19,940 nucleotides of DNA from Halobacteroidaceae bacterium (GTDB lineage Bacteria; Bacillota; Halanaerobiia; B1SED10-174): assembly GCA_003550445.1 (NCBI GenBank), contig PUKG01000156.1, forward strand, positions 1 through 19,940, in the 5' to 3' direction. How positions within the stretch are numbered: the first letter of the stretch is position 1; the number at the start of each line of letters is the position of its first letter. This document shows positions 7,164 through 14,815 of the stretch, piece by piece. The notes below the pieces were generated by a model that saw only the letters and a list, made by a program, of their open reading frames with translations, was not told where the DNA came from and did no database searches. The translations under genes were made by a program, and so were the position numbers.

Positions 7164-9816
7164 GATTATTTCCTCCTAAACTCTTTGCAATCTCTTCTGC
7201 CCAGCTCTGCATGCAAAACAAGGCAAATTTTTTCCGTCTTTTGGGATTTAAGAAAAGATATCCGCAAGAAGCAAGATAAGTCTTTTTTTTCAACTTTCCA
7301 AATACTTTTAAAGCATTTTCCTCGTCAATCAATATAAGTTGGCTCAGAACATCTCTTGCTCCCATATTATCCCCATTTTTTTGGAGTTGTAAAATACAGG
7401 ATAAAAAGAACTTTAAATCCTCTCCGGTTCTTTGGTCTATCAATCCCCTGGTAAAAAGAGCCCCCGGATTTTGAGGATCTTCCTTAAGCTTTTCAAAAGC
7501 CATTTCCTCTAACTCGTTAACCCTTCCTTTGCTTTTTAAACTTTCCAGTTTTTCCAACAGCTCAAAAACAGGAAATTCTTCCTCATCAAACAATCTAAAG
7601 ATCTTTTCCTTTTCTGCCTTTTTATTATTTTGTGCTTTTATAGTTTGGGCTTCGGAAGAGAAAAGAGTTTCCTGATCGCAAAAACCACATCTTGATTCTG
7701 GTTCTACTTTTTGACCCATATATTCTAGGAGGATTGAACGCCGGCATCTTGTTTTTTCCAGAGCATATTTCTCCACCATACCCAGGGCCGCATATTTCCG
7801 CCTTTTTACTTTATAATCCTGAAGGTTAAAACCTGAAATCAGTTCTTCTTTTTTGCCCAATCCTTTCTCTGATCCTTTCTCCACCCGGAATTCAAGTGTT
7901 TTTTCTGCAAAACTTTTAATAAAATAATTTTTTATTAAATTTGCCTCCTGGAGAAAAAGAAAGTACCTTTGAAAAAATATTTGCTTATCTTCTTCCAGGA
8001 AAAAACTAATTTCTCTTCCCTGCCTACGGGTTATTTCCTTAATTAAAAACAGGAGGTTATCTTCATGTTTTTCAGGCTTCAAATGCTGATTTTCAATAAA
8101 ATTGGCCTGAACTCCAAAATCGCACAATTCTCCTGAATGGAAAAAACAACTCCACTTCCCCGAACAAGGGGGTTCCAGTTTTCCATTGGTTTTCAAATTC
8201 TTTTTGCATTTTTTCTTCCTGGGTTTATACAATAAAACAGAGAGGGTTCTTTGCCGGTTTCGCCCTCCCCTACCCAACTCCTGGAAGTAAGCCTCCAGGG
8301 ATCCGGGAGCAAAAAAATGGATTGTGTAATTAATATCCGGCTTATCTATTCCCATACCAAAAGCCTTTGTTGAAACCAGGATTGGAATCTTGTTATCCAG
8401 AAAACTGGCCTGAACTTCTTTTTTTTCTTTTTCTTTTAAGGCCCCGTGATAAAACATAACACAAAAGCCACTGTCCTCAAGATTATCCTTTAACCATTCA
8501 GTACTTGCCTCCTTTGTATTTTCCCCACGGGCCCGGGCAAAAGGCGTAAAAATCACCCCAGCTTTTTCTTTCACAACATTCTCTTTTTCTTTCCAAAAAA
8601 AATCCGGGATCCTTTCTTCCAAAATTTTTTGCAAAGCCGAAAAACGGTTTTCTCCTTCTGAAAGCAATTTTACCTCAAGGGCAATTTCCGGGCGATCGAG
8701 ATTCTTTGTTTCAATAATATCCTTTTTCCCTAAACTAAATCTTTTCTTTAAATCATTTTTCACTCTCCCCGGAGCAGTAGCCGTTAAACCCATTAAACCC
8801 TTATTATTCCTCTGGGGCCCACTAACCAGTTGAAGGTAAGCCGGGCGAAAATCATGTCCCCACTCGGAAACACAATGAATTTCATCTATTATCAAAAATC
8901 CCTGCCGGTTCCTTCCTCTTTTCTGTAAAAACTCCCGGATTTTTTCCTGCTGTAATCTTTCGGGAGAAAGATAAATTATTTTCAAAAACCCCTTGTCCCA
9001 TCTCTCCATCACTCTTTTTTTTGTGGGTGATGATTGAGAACTATCAAGAAAATCCACACAAAACCCTTTTCCTGATTTTTTTAAATTGGATACCTGATCA
9101 TAGATTAGGGATTTTATAGGAGCAACTACAATGGAAGTCCCTTGAGATAAAAGGGCGGGAAGTTGAAAACAAACCGATTTCCCCGCTCCAGTTGGCATTA
9201 TTCCCAAAACCTTCTTCCTTTCTAACCCCCTTTTGATTATTGAATACTGGTCGTTTTTTAGTTCATTAAAACCCCATAATCTTAAAACAATTTTATCCAG
9301 GATTCTTTTCTCCAAAAACCTCCCGGAAATTCCACCTTTTTCAGGAAAAAACTCCTCATCCCAATATTTTTTGTGGATAAAAAACCGAACCTCAGCCAAA
9401 TTCTCTCGGGAGGGTTGAAATACTTCTCCGTACCCCATTTCAATCATTTCTTTCTTTTGTTCGGGTTCAACCCTGCAAAACACATAAAGATCAGCAAAAA
9501 CCCGAAAAAATTCTTTTTGGGGCTGAACTCCACCAATGATTAAGGATTTCTCCTTTGATTTTTTTATTTCTTTCAAGTTAAAACAACGTTTAACAATTCT
9601 TGTGTCGGGGGTTTTACCAGAAATTTTGGCCAGGTTTTTTCCCAACTCAATTAAATCCTGAACTCCCTCAAAAATTAATCCATCCAATTCATCAAAAACA
9701 AGATTTGTTTTTTTTATTATCCTCAGGAGCAGAGACTGCAAATCCCTTTGCCATTTATTCCTGAAGTATTGGGGAACTGTACCATTGATGATAGTAAAAA
9801 TCAAATTTTTGTCCAA
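7156..9816 (-). CDS. RecQ-like superfamily 2 DNA helicase with N- and C-terminal extensions
   Basis: About 886 residues. Approximate positions from the chosen start: a novel N-terminal region 1-180; RecQ motif 0 LWGFNELKNDQ (about 180-190); Walker A MPTGAGKS (about 207-214); DEIH box (about 311-314) in DEIHCVSEWGHDFRPAY; LTATAP; STKAFGMGIDKPD; and motif VI QELGRGGRNRQ (about 512-522). A Cys cluster (537, 551, 557, 565) then precedes the usual RecQ zinc signature (CRRSILLEYMG to CGFCD, about 691-713). The last 150 residues look helical and TPR-like. Canonical RecQ is about 600 residues, so this is an atypical branch. The start is taken as TTG at 9814-9816, nine bases after AGAGG; the GTG at 9825 abuts the SD and is too close. 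It probably leads the operon running to the CsgG-like gene. Confidence 0.88.
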   Translation of the reverse strand: MDKNLIFTIINGTVPQYFRNKWQRDLQSLLLRIIKKTNLVFDELDGLIFEGVQDLIELGKNLAKISGKTPDTRIVKRCFNLKEIKKSKEKSLIIGGVQPQKEFFRVFADLYVFCRVEPEQKKEMIEMGYGEVFQPSRENLAEVRFFIHKKYWDEEFFPEKGGISGRFLEKRILDKIVLRLWGFNELKNDQYSIIKRGLERKKVLGIMPTGAGKSVCFQLPALLSQGTSIVVAPIKSLIYDQVSNLKKSGKGFCVDFLDSSQSSPTKKRVMERWDKGFLKIIYLSPERLQQEKIREFLQKRGRNRQGFLIIDEIHCVSEWGHDFRPAYLQLVSGPQRNNKGLMGLTATAPGRVKNDLKKRFSLGKKDIIETKNLDRPEIALEVKLLSEGENRFSALQKILEERIPDFFWKEKENVVKEKAGVIFTPFARARGENTKEASTEWLKDNLEDSGFCVMFYHGALKEKEKKEVQASFLDNKIPILVSTKAFGMGIDKPDINYTIHFFAPGSLEAYFQELGRGGRNRQRTLSVLLYKPRKKKCKKNLKTNGKLEPPCSGKWSCFFHSGELCDFGVQANFIENQHLKPEKHEDNLLFLIKEITRRQGREISFFLEEDKQIFFQRYFLFLQEANLIKNYFIKSFAEKTLEFRVEKGSEKGLGKKEELISGFNLQDYKVKRRKYAALGMVEKYALEKTRCRRSILLEYMGQKVEPESRCGFCDQETLFSSEAQTIKAQNNKKAEKEKIFRLFDEEEFPVFELLEKLESLKSKGRVNELEEMAFEKLKEDPQNPGALFTRGLIDQRTGEDLKFFLSCILQLQKNGDNMGARDVLSQLILIDEENALKVFGKLKKKTYLASCGYLFLNPKRRKKFALFCMQSWAEEIAKSLGGNNRG

Positions 9817-9872
9817 TAAAAACACCTCTTGTTTATTTTTCTATAATTGGAATTTTTTTCCTTCTACTCCCA

Positions 9873-9898
9873 GAAAAAAACCCACCCGAAGGTGGGTT
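9873..9898 (-). terminator. Rho-independent terminator of the selenium-related operon
   Basis: A perfect 8-bp stem (AACCCACC/GGTGGGTT, 9879-9898) with a four-base loop (TTCG on the minus strand) is followed on the minus strand by seven T. The stop codon of the 81-residue membrane protein (9897-9899) lies in the base of the stem. Confidence 0.92.
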
Positions 9899-10142
9899 AC
9901 CTGCCCCGTTCTAAATCCGAAAGAATTTTTTCCAAATACCACTGTTCACTTTTTCCGGGGTATTTTTTCTTTAATCTACCTTTCATATCCCTAATATATT
10001 CATCTGCTCGCGATTCACTTACCCTCATTTTTTTCTGTATCTGCTGTTGTAATTGGCCCTTTTTCCTTTTTTCCTTTTGCCCGGGGGACAAAAATACCAG
10101 GGCCAGGATTACAATTATTACAATTACCAAAATCCATACCAT
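9897..10142 (-). CDS. Small membrane protein, unknown function
   Basis: An 81-residue protein. An N-terminal hydrophobic segment (residues 2-18, WILVIVIIVILALVF) is followed by a basic, helical cytoplasmic part (KEKRKKG, then ADEYIRDMKGRLKKKYPGK and a final SEQWYLEKILSDLERG). I do not recognise the family. Its ATG overlaps the YedF-type gene stop by one base (TAATG), so it is co-translated with it. Its own stop lies within the terminator stem, making it the last gene of the peroxiredoxin/YedF operon. Confidence 0.75.
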   Translation of the reverse strand: MVWILVIVIIVILALVFLSPGQKEKRKKGQLQQQIQKKMRVSESRADEYIRDMKGRLKKKYPGKSEQWYLEKILSDLERGR

Positions 10143-10480
10143 TATATTGTCACCACCTGTTTTGCTTTTGCCAAAAGATCAGTGATTGTTGTCATGTTGG
10201 AAATTTTAGCCAATAGGGGTTTTTCCTTCAATCCATAATAATCCAGGCAGGTTCCACAGGCCAGGATTTCAGTCCCGCTGGCTGAAAGCTTTTCCAATGA
10301 CTGGGAAATCTCCGATCCTTCCAGGGCTAAAAAAACTCCCCTGTTCATGAAAATAACTATATCTGGGGGGGGTTCTTTTTCGGCAATTGAAAAAATAAAG
10401 TTGTGCATTAAAACTTTTCCGAGTTCTTCCTCCCCGCTTCCGAGTTTATCCCCGGTACAAAAGATTATATTTTTACCCAA
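10142..10480 (-). CDS. yedF: YedF-type DsrE-like protein (selenium-metabolism associated), stand-alone domain
   Basis: About 112 residues matching the C-terminal DsrE-like domain of YedF: CTGDKLGSGEEELGKVLM near the start, DIVIFMNRGV, and the signature ILACGTCLDYYGL followed by ISNMTTITDLL. Canonical YedF has an additional N-terminal TusA-like domain with a CPxP motif, which is absent here. No TusA-like frame precedes it, because an in-frame TGA lies a few codons upstream. YedF proteins are linked to selenium metabolism by genome context and their biochemical role is unsettled. The start is probably TTG at 10478-10480, nine bases after GGGGAG; a TTG at 10489 sits too close to that SD. It follows the Sec-peroxiredoxin by about 55 bases without a terminator. 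Confidence 0.82.
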   Translation of the reverse strand: MGKNIIFCTGDKLGSGEEELGKVLMHNFIFSIAEKEPPPDIVIFMNRGVFLALEGSEISQSLEKLSASGTEILACGTCLDYYGLKEKPLLAKISNMTTITDLLAKAKQVVTI

Positions 10481-10535
10481 AAACCTCAACTCCCCAAAGC
10501 ATCTTAGTTGGATTATTCACCTAAAACTATTTTAT

Positions 10536-10979
10536 TTACCCCCGGTTTTTTATCAGGTTAAGGACCTCTTCAGCATGACCTTCCACCTTAACATTCCGAT
10601 ATTCTTTTATTATTTTTCCTTCTTCATCTATTACAAAAGTACTGCGGATGGTCCCTCCTTTTTCATTTATAATCCCATATTGCTCCAGAACTTTCTTTTC
10701 CGTGTCGGAAAGAAGGACAAAAGGCAAATCATATTTATCTTTAAAGTTATGGTGTGATTTCATACCATCCTTGCTAACACCTAAAACAACGGTATCCAGC
10801 TCTTCCAGAGCCTGATGCCTGTCTCGAAAGGAGACGGCTTCTTTTGTTCAGCCCCCTGTATTATCTTTGGGGTAAAAATATAAAACAATTTTTCTTCCCC
10901 GGTAATCTTTTAAACTGTGATCTTTTCCATCCGTTCCGGGTAAAGAAAAATCAGGTGCAGCTTTTCCTTCTAAAATCAT
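10536..10979 (-). CDS. Selenocysteine-containing peroxiredoxin, Bcp/PrxQ family (in-frame TGA read as Sec44)
   Basis: A 147-residue thiol/selenol peroxidase that reduces hydroperoxides. The N-terminal part (GKAAPDFSLPGTDGK, LKDYRGRKIVLYFYPKDNT) is classic Bcp. The family active site T-P-G-C-T-x-E is here T-G-G-TGA-T-K-E, with the TGA at 10848-10850 precisely on the peroxidatic cysteine. After it the frame continues without a break or shift: TKEAVSFRD, LGVSKDG, LPFVLLSD, STFVIDEEGKI. The resolving-cysteine position five residues on (ACxFRD in Bcp) is Val, and no cysteine occurs anywhere in the protein, so it would be a 1-Sec enzyme. The ATG at 10977-10979 follows AAAGGGGG by about nine bases. 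A SECIS-like hairpin and a YedF-type gene support Sec decoding. Standard gene callers would split it into two fragments. Confidence 0.88.
10817..10838 (-). promoter_or_regulatory. SECIS-like stem-loop directly downstream of the Sec UGA
   Basis: Starting nine bases after the TGA, the minus strand folds as lower pairs GCC/GGC, a single bulged A, upper stem GUCUC/GAGAC and a five-base loop CUUUC. Bacterial SECIS hairpins sit about this far into the coding region, so SelB can deliver Sec-tRNA. The loop lacks the guanine often seen near its start, so sequence agreement is only partial while position and stability fit well. Confidence 0.6.
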
Positions 10980-11019
10980 AAGCCAAACCCCCTTTAGCTT
11001 TTTAATTAAATAATGCTTC

Positions 11020-11048
11020 TCTAAAAAAACCCATAATCCTTCAGTCAA
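11020..11048 (-). promoter_or_regulatory. Candidate promoter for the Sec-peroxiredoxin/YedF operon
   Basis: On the minus strand TTGACT (11043-11048) and TTTAGA (11020-11025) are separated by exactly 17 bases. This leaves a leader of about 35 bases before the ATG. The -35 is a good match and the -10 is poor. The same divergent gap (10980-11124) also holds a perfect 12-bp palindrome TTTAATATTAAA at 11103-11114, beside the plus-strand gene start. Confidence 0.35.
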
Positions 11049-11124
11049 AAATTCTTTTAAAGTTCCAGAAAAGAAGGGACAACCTTTTCCTTCTCGAAGT
11101 TTTTTAATATTAAAGAGCAGGGCG

Positions 11125-11913
11125 GTGGAAGCTTTGAAACCAGTAGCCGATTTACATACCCATACTGTTGCCTGTGGCCACGGATTTAGTACAGTAAGAG
11201 AAAATGTCCTTGCTGCAAAAAAAGCAGGGCTGCTTGTCCTCGGAATAACAGAACACGGTCCCACAATTCCCGGAGGCCCCCATCATTATTTACTGGGAGC
11301 AATGCTCCAGATACCATCCCAGGTAGATAATATTCGTATCCTTCGAGGAGCAGAGTTAAACATCGTCGATATTCAGGGGCAGTTGGATTTAGATGAAAGA
11401 AGAATGAGCCGCCTGGAAATTGTTCTTGCAGCTTTTCATCCCGGAACTCCTTACAGGGGAAAATCCCAGGAAGAAAACACTATGGCCATATGTAATGCGA
11501 TGGAAAACCCCTATCTGGATATTCTTGCCCACCCCGACAACCCGGAATATCCAGTTGATTTCAAAAAGGTAGTTAAAAAAGCTATTTCTGAAGATGTTTA
11601 CCTGGAGGTAAATAATAATTCCTTAAATACAAACCACCCGGGGCGGAAAAATGGAAGGAAAAACTGCCTGGAATTTTTGAAAATAGGGAAAAAAGAAGGC
11701 CTTAAGATTGCCCTGGGAAGCGACGCTCATATTTCATTTTCTGTGGGAAAAATGCAGAAAGCAATCTCCCTTTTAGAAGAAATTAATTACCCAGAGGAAC
11801 TAGTTCTTAACAGATCCCTTGAAACCATTGAAAGTTTTCTGGAAAAAAGGCTCCAAAGAATCAAGAAAAAATTGCAAAGGAAAAACCGAAGCCAAACCCA
11901 AAACAACACCTGA
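11125..11913 (+). CDS. PHP-domain metal-dependent phosphoesterase, YcdX-like
   Basis: 262 residues with the full PHP metal-ligand set in YcdX order: HTHTVACGHG (His11, His13 and His19), GITEHGP, RGAELN, AAFHPG, ILAHPDNPEYP and LGSDAHI. YcdX-type proteins bind a trinuclear metal site and hydrolyse phosphoesters; the physiological substrate is unknown. The C-terminus is a basic tail (RLQRIKKKLQRKNR). The start is GTG at 11125 with AGGGC just before it. A TTG at 11134, five bases after GGTGG, is a plausible alternative that leaves all ligands intact. It is divergent from the Sec-peroxiredoxin and 14 bases ahead of the inositol-phosphatase-like gene, so those two form a plus-strand operon. Confidence 0.9.
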   Translation: MEALKPVADLHTHTVACGHGFSTVRENVLAAKKAGLLVLGITEHGPTIPGGPHHYLLGAMLQIPSQVDNIRILRGAELNIVDIQGQLDLDERRMSRLEIVLAAFHPGTPYRGKSQEENTMAICNAMENPYLDILAHPDNPEYPVDFKKVVKKAISEDVYLEVNNNSLNTNHPGRKNGRKNCLEFLKIGKKEGLKIALGSDAHISFSVGKMQKAISLLEEINYPEELVLNRSLETIESFLEKRLQRIKKKLQRKNRSQTQNNT

Positions 11914-11927
11914 AAGGAGTTATCTTG

Positions 11928-12710
11928 ATGGATCTTTCAATCCTTCCACAAAAGGTAAAAGGCTGGTTGATTGAGCTTGGTAAATACCAGGTGGAAAAAC
12001 AACACCAGGACCTCAGAATTTCCACCAAGGAAAACCCCTCAGATATTGTAACTCAAATAGACAGGGAATCGGAAAATTGGTTGATAAAAAAAATAAAATC
12101 CTCTTTCCCTGAACACACCATTCTGGGAGAAGAGGGAGGTTTAATTGAAGGGAAATCAGATTACCGGTGGGTTATGGATCCTTTGGATGGAACCATGAAT
12201 TATTCCCACGGGTTACCCCTTTTCGGCATTTCCCTGGCCCTGCAGAACAAAGAGGAAACGGTTTTTGGAGGAATCCACTTTCCCCGACTTGGAGAAACTT
12301 ACCTGGCATTAAAAGGAAAAGGAGCAGAATGTAATGGGAAAAAGATAACTGTTTCCCAGGAAGATGATCCAGGAAAGGCCCTAATTGGTATTTCCATTCC
12401 CTACCCAAAAATCACCGGAAAAACCCAGGATGACTTTCTTGCCCCGTTTCACTCGCGCTTTCAAGGTTTAAGGTCCTTCGGTTGTGTGGTTTTTGACCTT
12501 TGCCAGCTTGCCCGAGGACACCTGGATGTCTCCCTGGCCCTGAAGATGAACCCCTGGGATGTCCTGGCGGGAATGCTTATTATCAATGAAGCGGGAGGTT
12601 TTTATGAACATCGCCTGGAAGGAGAAAACCATTCTATCCTCTCTTCCAATGAAACTTTGCTTTCCATATTGAAAAAAGACCCGGTTTTTTCGGACCTTTT
12701 AGCCCTTTAG
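11928..12710 (+). CDS. Inositol monophosphatase family protein
   Basis: About 260 residues with the lithium-sensitive phosphatase fold. Metal ligands are Glu68-Glu69 in ILGEEGG, Asp84 and Asp87 in MDPLDGTMNY, and Asp211 in NPWDVLAGMLIINEAGG. These are the signatures of inositol-1-phosphatase/SuhB and related sugar or 3'-phosphoadenosine phosphatases. The exact substrate (inositol phosphate, fructose-1,6-bisphosphate or PAP) cannot be told from motifs. The start is the ATG at 11928, eight bases after AAAGGAG; the TTG immediately before it is less likely. It ends about 25 bases before a bidirectional terminator. Confidence 0.92.
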   Translation: MDLSILPQKVKGWLIELGKYQVEKQHQDLRISTKENPSDIVTQIDRESENWLIKKIKSSFPEHTILGEEGGLIEGKSDYRWVMDPLDGTMNYSHGLPLFGISLALQNKEETVFGGIHFPRLGETYLALKGKGAECNGKKITVSQEDDPGKALIGISIPYPKITGKTQDDFLAPFHSRFQGLRSFGCVVFDLCQLARGHLDVSLALKMNPWDVLAGMLIINEAGGFYEHRLEGENHSILSSNETLLSILKKDPVFSDLLAL

Positions 12711-12734
12711 ATTAAATTTTTCTCGTTATCCATT

Positions 12735-12767
12735 AAAAACCCCGAAGGTTTTACCCTTCGGGGTTTT
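12735..12767. terminator. Bidirectional terminator between convergent genes
   Basis: A perfect 13-bp stem (AAAACCCCGAAGG / CCTTCGGGGTTTT, 12736-12748 and 12755-12767) with a six-base loop has T runs in both directions. It serves the inositol-phosphatase-like gene on plus and the copper ATPase on minus. Confidence 0.93.
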
Positions 12768-12787
12768 CTGCTTATCCCAAAAACAAT

Positions 12788-14815
12788 TCAGTTTACTCTT
12801 AAAAACCTTGAATTCACAGCAACTATAACGGTGCTAAGGGACATTAACATTGCGCCAACAGCGGGGATAAGAACTATTCCGTAACCATACAATATTCCCG
12901 CAGCAAGGGGAATGGCAAATAAGTTGTAACCAGTTGCCCAACCGAGATTCTGAACCATTTTTCTAAAGGTCGCCCGAGCGAGAAATAGTATGGTTGTTAC
13001 ATCCTTAGGGTTATTTTGAACAAGGACAATATCTGCAGTAGCTACTGCTACATCTGTTCCAGCTCCTATGGCAATACCCACATCGGCCTGAGCTAAAGCA
13101 GGGGCATCGTTAACCCCATCACCTACCATTGCCGTAACTAGACCTCTTGATTGAATTTCTTTTACCTTTTCAGCCTTTTCATGGGGAAGGACCTCGGCGA
13201 AATAGTCATCCAGTTCCAGTTCTTCAGATACGTAACGGGCAACTTTTTTATTATCTCCGGTAAGCATTATTGCTTTTATTCCCATTTCTTTTAACCTTTT
13301 TATTGCCTCCTTAGATTCTTCTCGGATAATATCTGAAAGAGCAATAGCACCTTTAAGCTCTCCTTCTACAAGCAAAAACACGACAGTTTTGCCCTGGGAA
13401 GAAAGCTCATCTATTTTTTTATTTGCAATAGAAATTTCCATTTCTTTTAAGTATCCCGGGCTTGCAACAATAACCTCTTTACCATCTACTAAACCTTTTA
13501 CACCCTTTCCTTTTATGGCCTGGAAATCCTTAACTTCCTTAACTTCCTTAATAGCTCTTATTATTCCTTTTGCAATTGGGTGTTCTGAGCGGGATTCCAC
13601 TGCAGCAGCATAGGAAAGGATTTCTTTTTCGGAATAACCTTCATCAAGAACAACCGTATCTGTAACTCCAAACTTACCCTGAGTAAGAGTCCCAGTTTTA
13701 TCAAAAATAACGGCCTGAATGTTTCTTGCATTTTCAAAAGAGGTCCTATTTCGAATTAACAGCCCTCGTTGGGCAGAAATACCTGTTGAAACGGCCACAA
13801 CAAGAGGAACTGCCAGGCCCAAAGCATGGGGGCAGGCCATAACCATAACCGTTACCATTCTTTCCATGGCAAAAGATAAATCAAAACCTGCAAAACCAAA
13901 CCAGATTATAAATGTTAAAGCCCCTCCCCCAAGAGCAACCAGTGTAAGCCAAAAAGCAGCACGATCGGCAAGGGCCTGAGTCTTTGACTTGCTTGCCTGG
14001 GCTTCTTCTACAAGTTTCATTACCTGGGAAAGATATGTATTTTCACCGGTTTTGGTTACCTGAATTGTTATCGACCCTTCAGCGTTTATACCCCCTCCAA
14101 TTACCTCCTCGCCAACGCCTTTGTTAACGGGGACCGATTCTCCCGTTAGCATGGATTCATCAATTGTAGTTGACCCATCAATAATTTCCCCATCCGAGGG
14201 AATTTTTTCCCCTGGCTTAATAACAATTTTATCTCCATCTTTTATTTCACCGATGGGAACTTCTTTAATGGTCCCGTCTTTCATTAATTTGTTTGCGGTA
14301 GAAGGCATTAATTTCGCAAGTTCTTTTAAGGCTTCTGAAGCACCCATTACAGATTTCATTTCAATCCAGTGGCCTAAAAGCATTATGGTAACAAGGGTTG
14401 ATAATTCCCAGAAAAAAGATTCTCCTTCCAGGCCAAATACAGTTGCTGAGCTATAAACATAAGCTGCGGTAATTGCCACTCCTACAAGCGTCATCATTCC
14501 AGGCAGGCGATTTTTTATCTCATCCCATAACCCTTTAAGAAAGGGAAACCCTCCAAAAAAATAGATAAAAGTGGAAAGCCCAAAAAGAACAAATTGATCC
14601 CCTGGAAACATTAAAACTTCTCGAATCCCTAAAAACTCCTGAATCATTGGAGATAAAAGCAAAATTGGAATGGTTATGACAAGAGAAATCCAAAACCTCT
14701 TTCTAAAATCCTCTAACATATGGGCATGGTGATTATGGTGATCCCCTTTTTGTTGGTGACCCTCATGGTTTTCATGGTGATGTTGATGCTTTTTTCCACC
14801 TGAAGCCCTCTCCAT
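12788..14815 (-). CDS. copB: Copper-translocating P-type ATPase, CopB (P1B-3) type
   Basis: About 675 residues. The CPH motif in MVMACPHALGLAVP (about 328-330), instead of CPC, and the C-terminal MLMSLSTVIVAVNS mark the P1B-3 (CopB) class, associated with Cu/Ag export. Other motifs present are the actuator TGES (about 224-227), phosphorylation DKTGT (about 372-376), SEHPIAKGI, MLTGDN and GDGVNDAPA. The cytoplasmic N-terminus (residues 10-33) is extremely His-rich and replaces the usual CxxC metal-binding domains. The ATG at 14813-14815 follows AAAGGAGGGAGAGA. A TTG 18 bases upstream would put the SD inside the gene and is rejected. It appears monocistronic. The 182-base upstream gap holds no gene and no clear metal-sensor operator. 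Confidence 0.93.
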   Translation of the reverse strand: MERASGGKKHQHHHENHEGHQQKGDHHNHHAHMLEDFRKRFWISLVITIPILLLSPMIQEFLGIREVLMFPGDQFVLFGLSTFIYFFGGFPFLKGLWDEIKNRLPGMMTLVGVAITAAYVYSSATVFGLEGESFFWELSTLVTIMLLGHWIEMKSVMGASEALKELAKLMPSTANKLMKDGTIKEVPIGEIKDGDKIVIKPGEKIPSDGEIIDGSTTIDESMLTGESVPVNKGVGEEVIGGGINAEGSITIQVTKTGENTYLSQVMKLVEEAQASKSKTQALADRAAFWLTLVALGGGALTFIIWFGFAGFDLSFAMERMVTVMVMACPHALGLAVPLVVAVSTGISAQRGLLIRNRTSFENARNIQAVIFDKTGTLTQGKFGVTDTVVLDEGYSEKEILSYAAAVESRSEHPIAKGIIRAIKEVKEVKDFQAIKGKGVKGLVDGKEVIVASPGYLKEMEISIANKKIDELSSQGKTVVFLLVEGELKGAIALSDIIREESKEAIKRLKEMGIKAIMLTGDNKKVARYVSEELELDDYFAEVLPHEKAEKVKEIQSRGLVTAMVGDGVNDAPALAQADVGIAIGAGTDVAVATADIVLVQNNPKDVTTILFLARATFRKMVQNLGWATGYNLFAIPLAAGILYGYGIVLIPAVGAMLMSLSTVIVAVNSRFLRVN

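Noticed and set aside
7156..9816. Assigning the helicase to the Dpd (7-deazaguanine DNA modification) system as DpdF
   Set aside because: Some overall resemblance in size and RecQ-like core, but none of the other dpd genes is present and I cannot confirm the match without a search.
10536..10979. Peroxiredoxin as a pseudogene with a nonsense mutation
   Set aside because: The stop is TGA at exactly the catalytic position, flanking residues are well conserved, no other lesion is present, and a hairpin and a YedF gene accompany it. Sec decoding explains all of this better.
11103..11114. Perfect palindrome TTTAATATTAAA before the PHP gene
   Set aside because: It could be an operator, but a purely AT palindrome of this length is common in AT-rich intergenic DNA and no regulator is linked to it.
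10848..11264. A 138-codon minus-strand frame that ends at the TGA and begins opposite the PHP gene
   Set aside because: Only its last 43 codons are the true peroxiredoxin N-terminus. The upstream part is the antisense of the PHP gene and has no SD, while the ATG at 10979 has one.
13525..13555. Short tandem repeat (units of CTTAACTTC) inside copB
   Set aside because: It simply encodes the repeated charged residues KEVKEVKD in a surface loop, is in frame and has no sign of a mobile or regulatory repeat.
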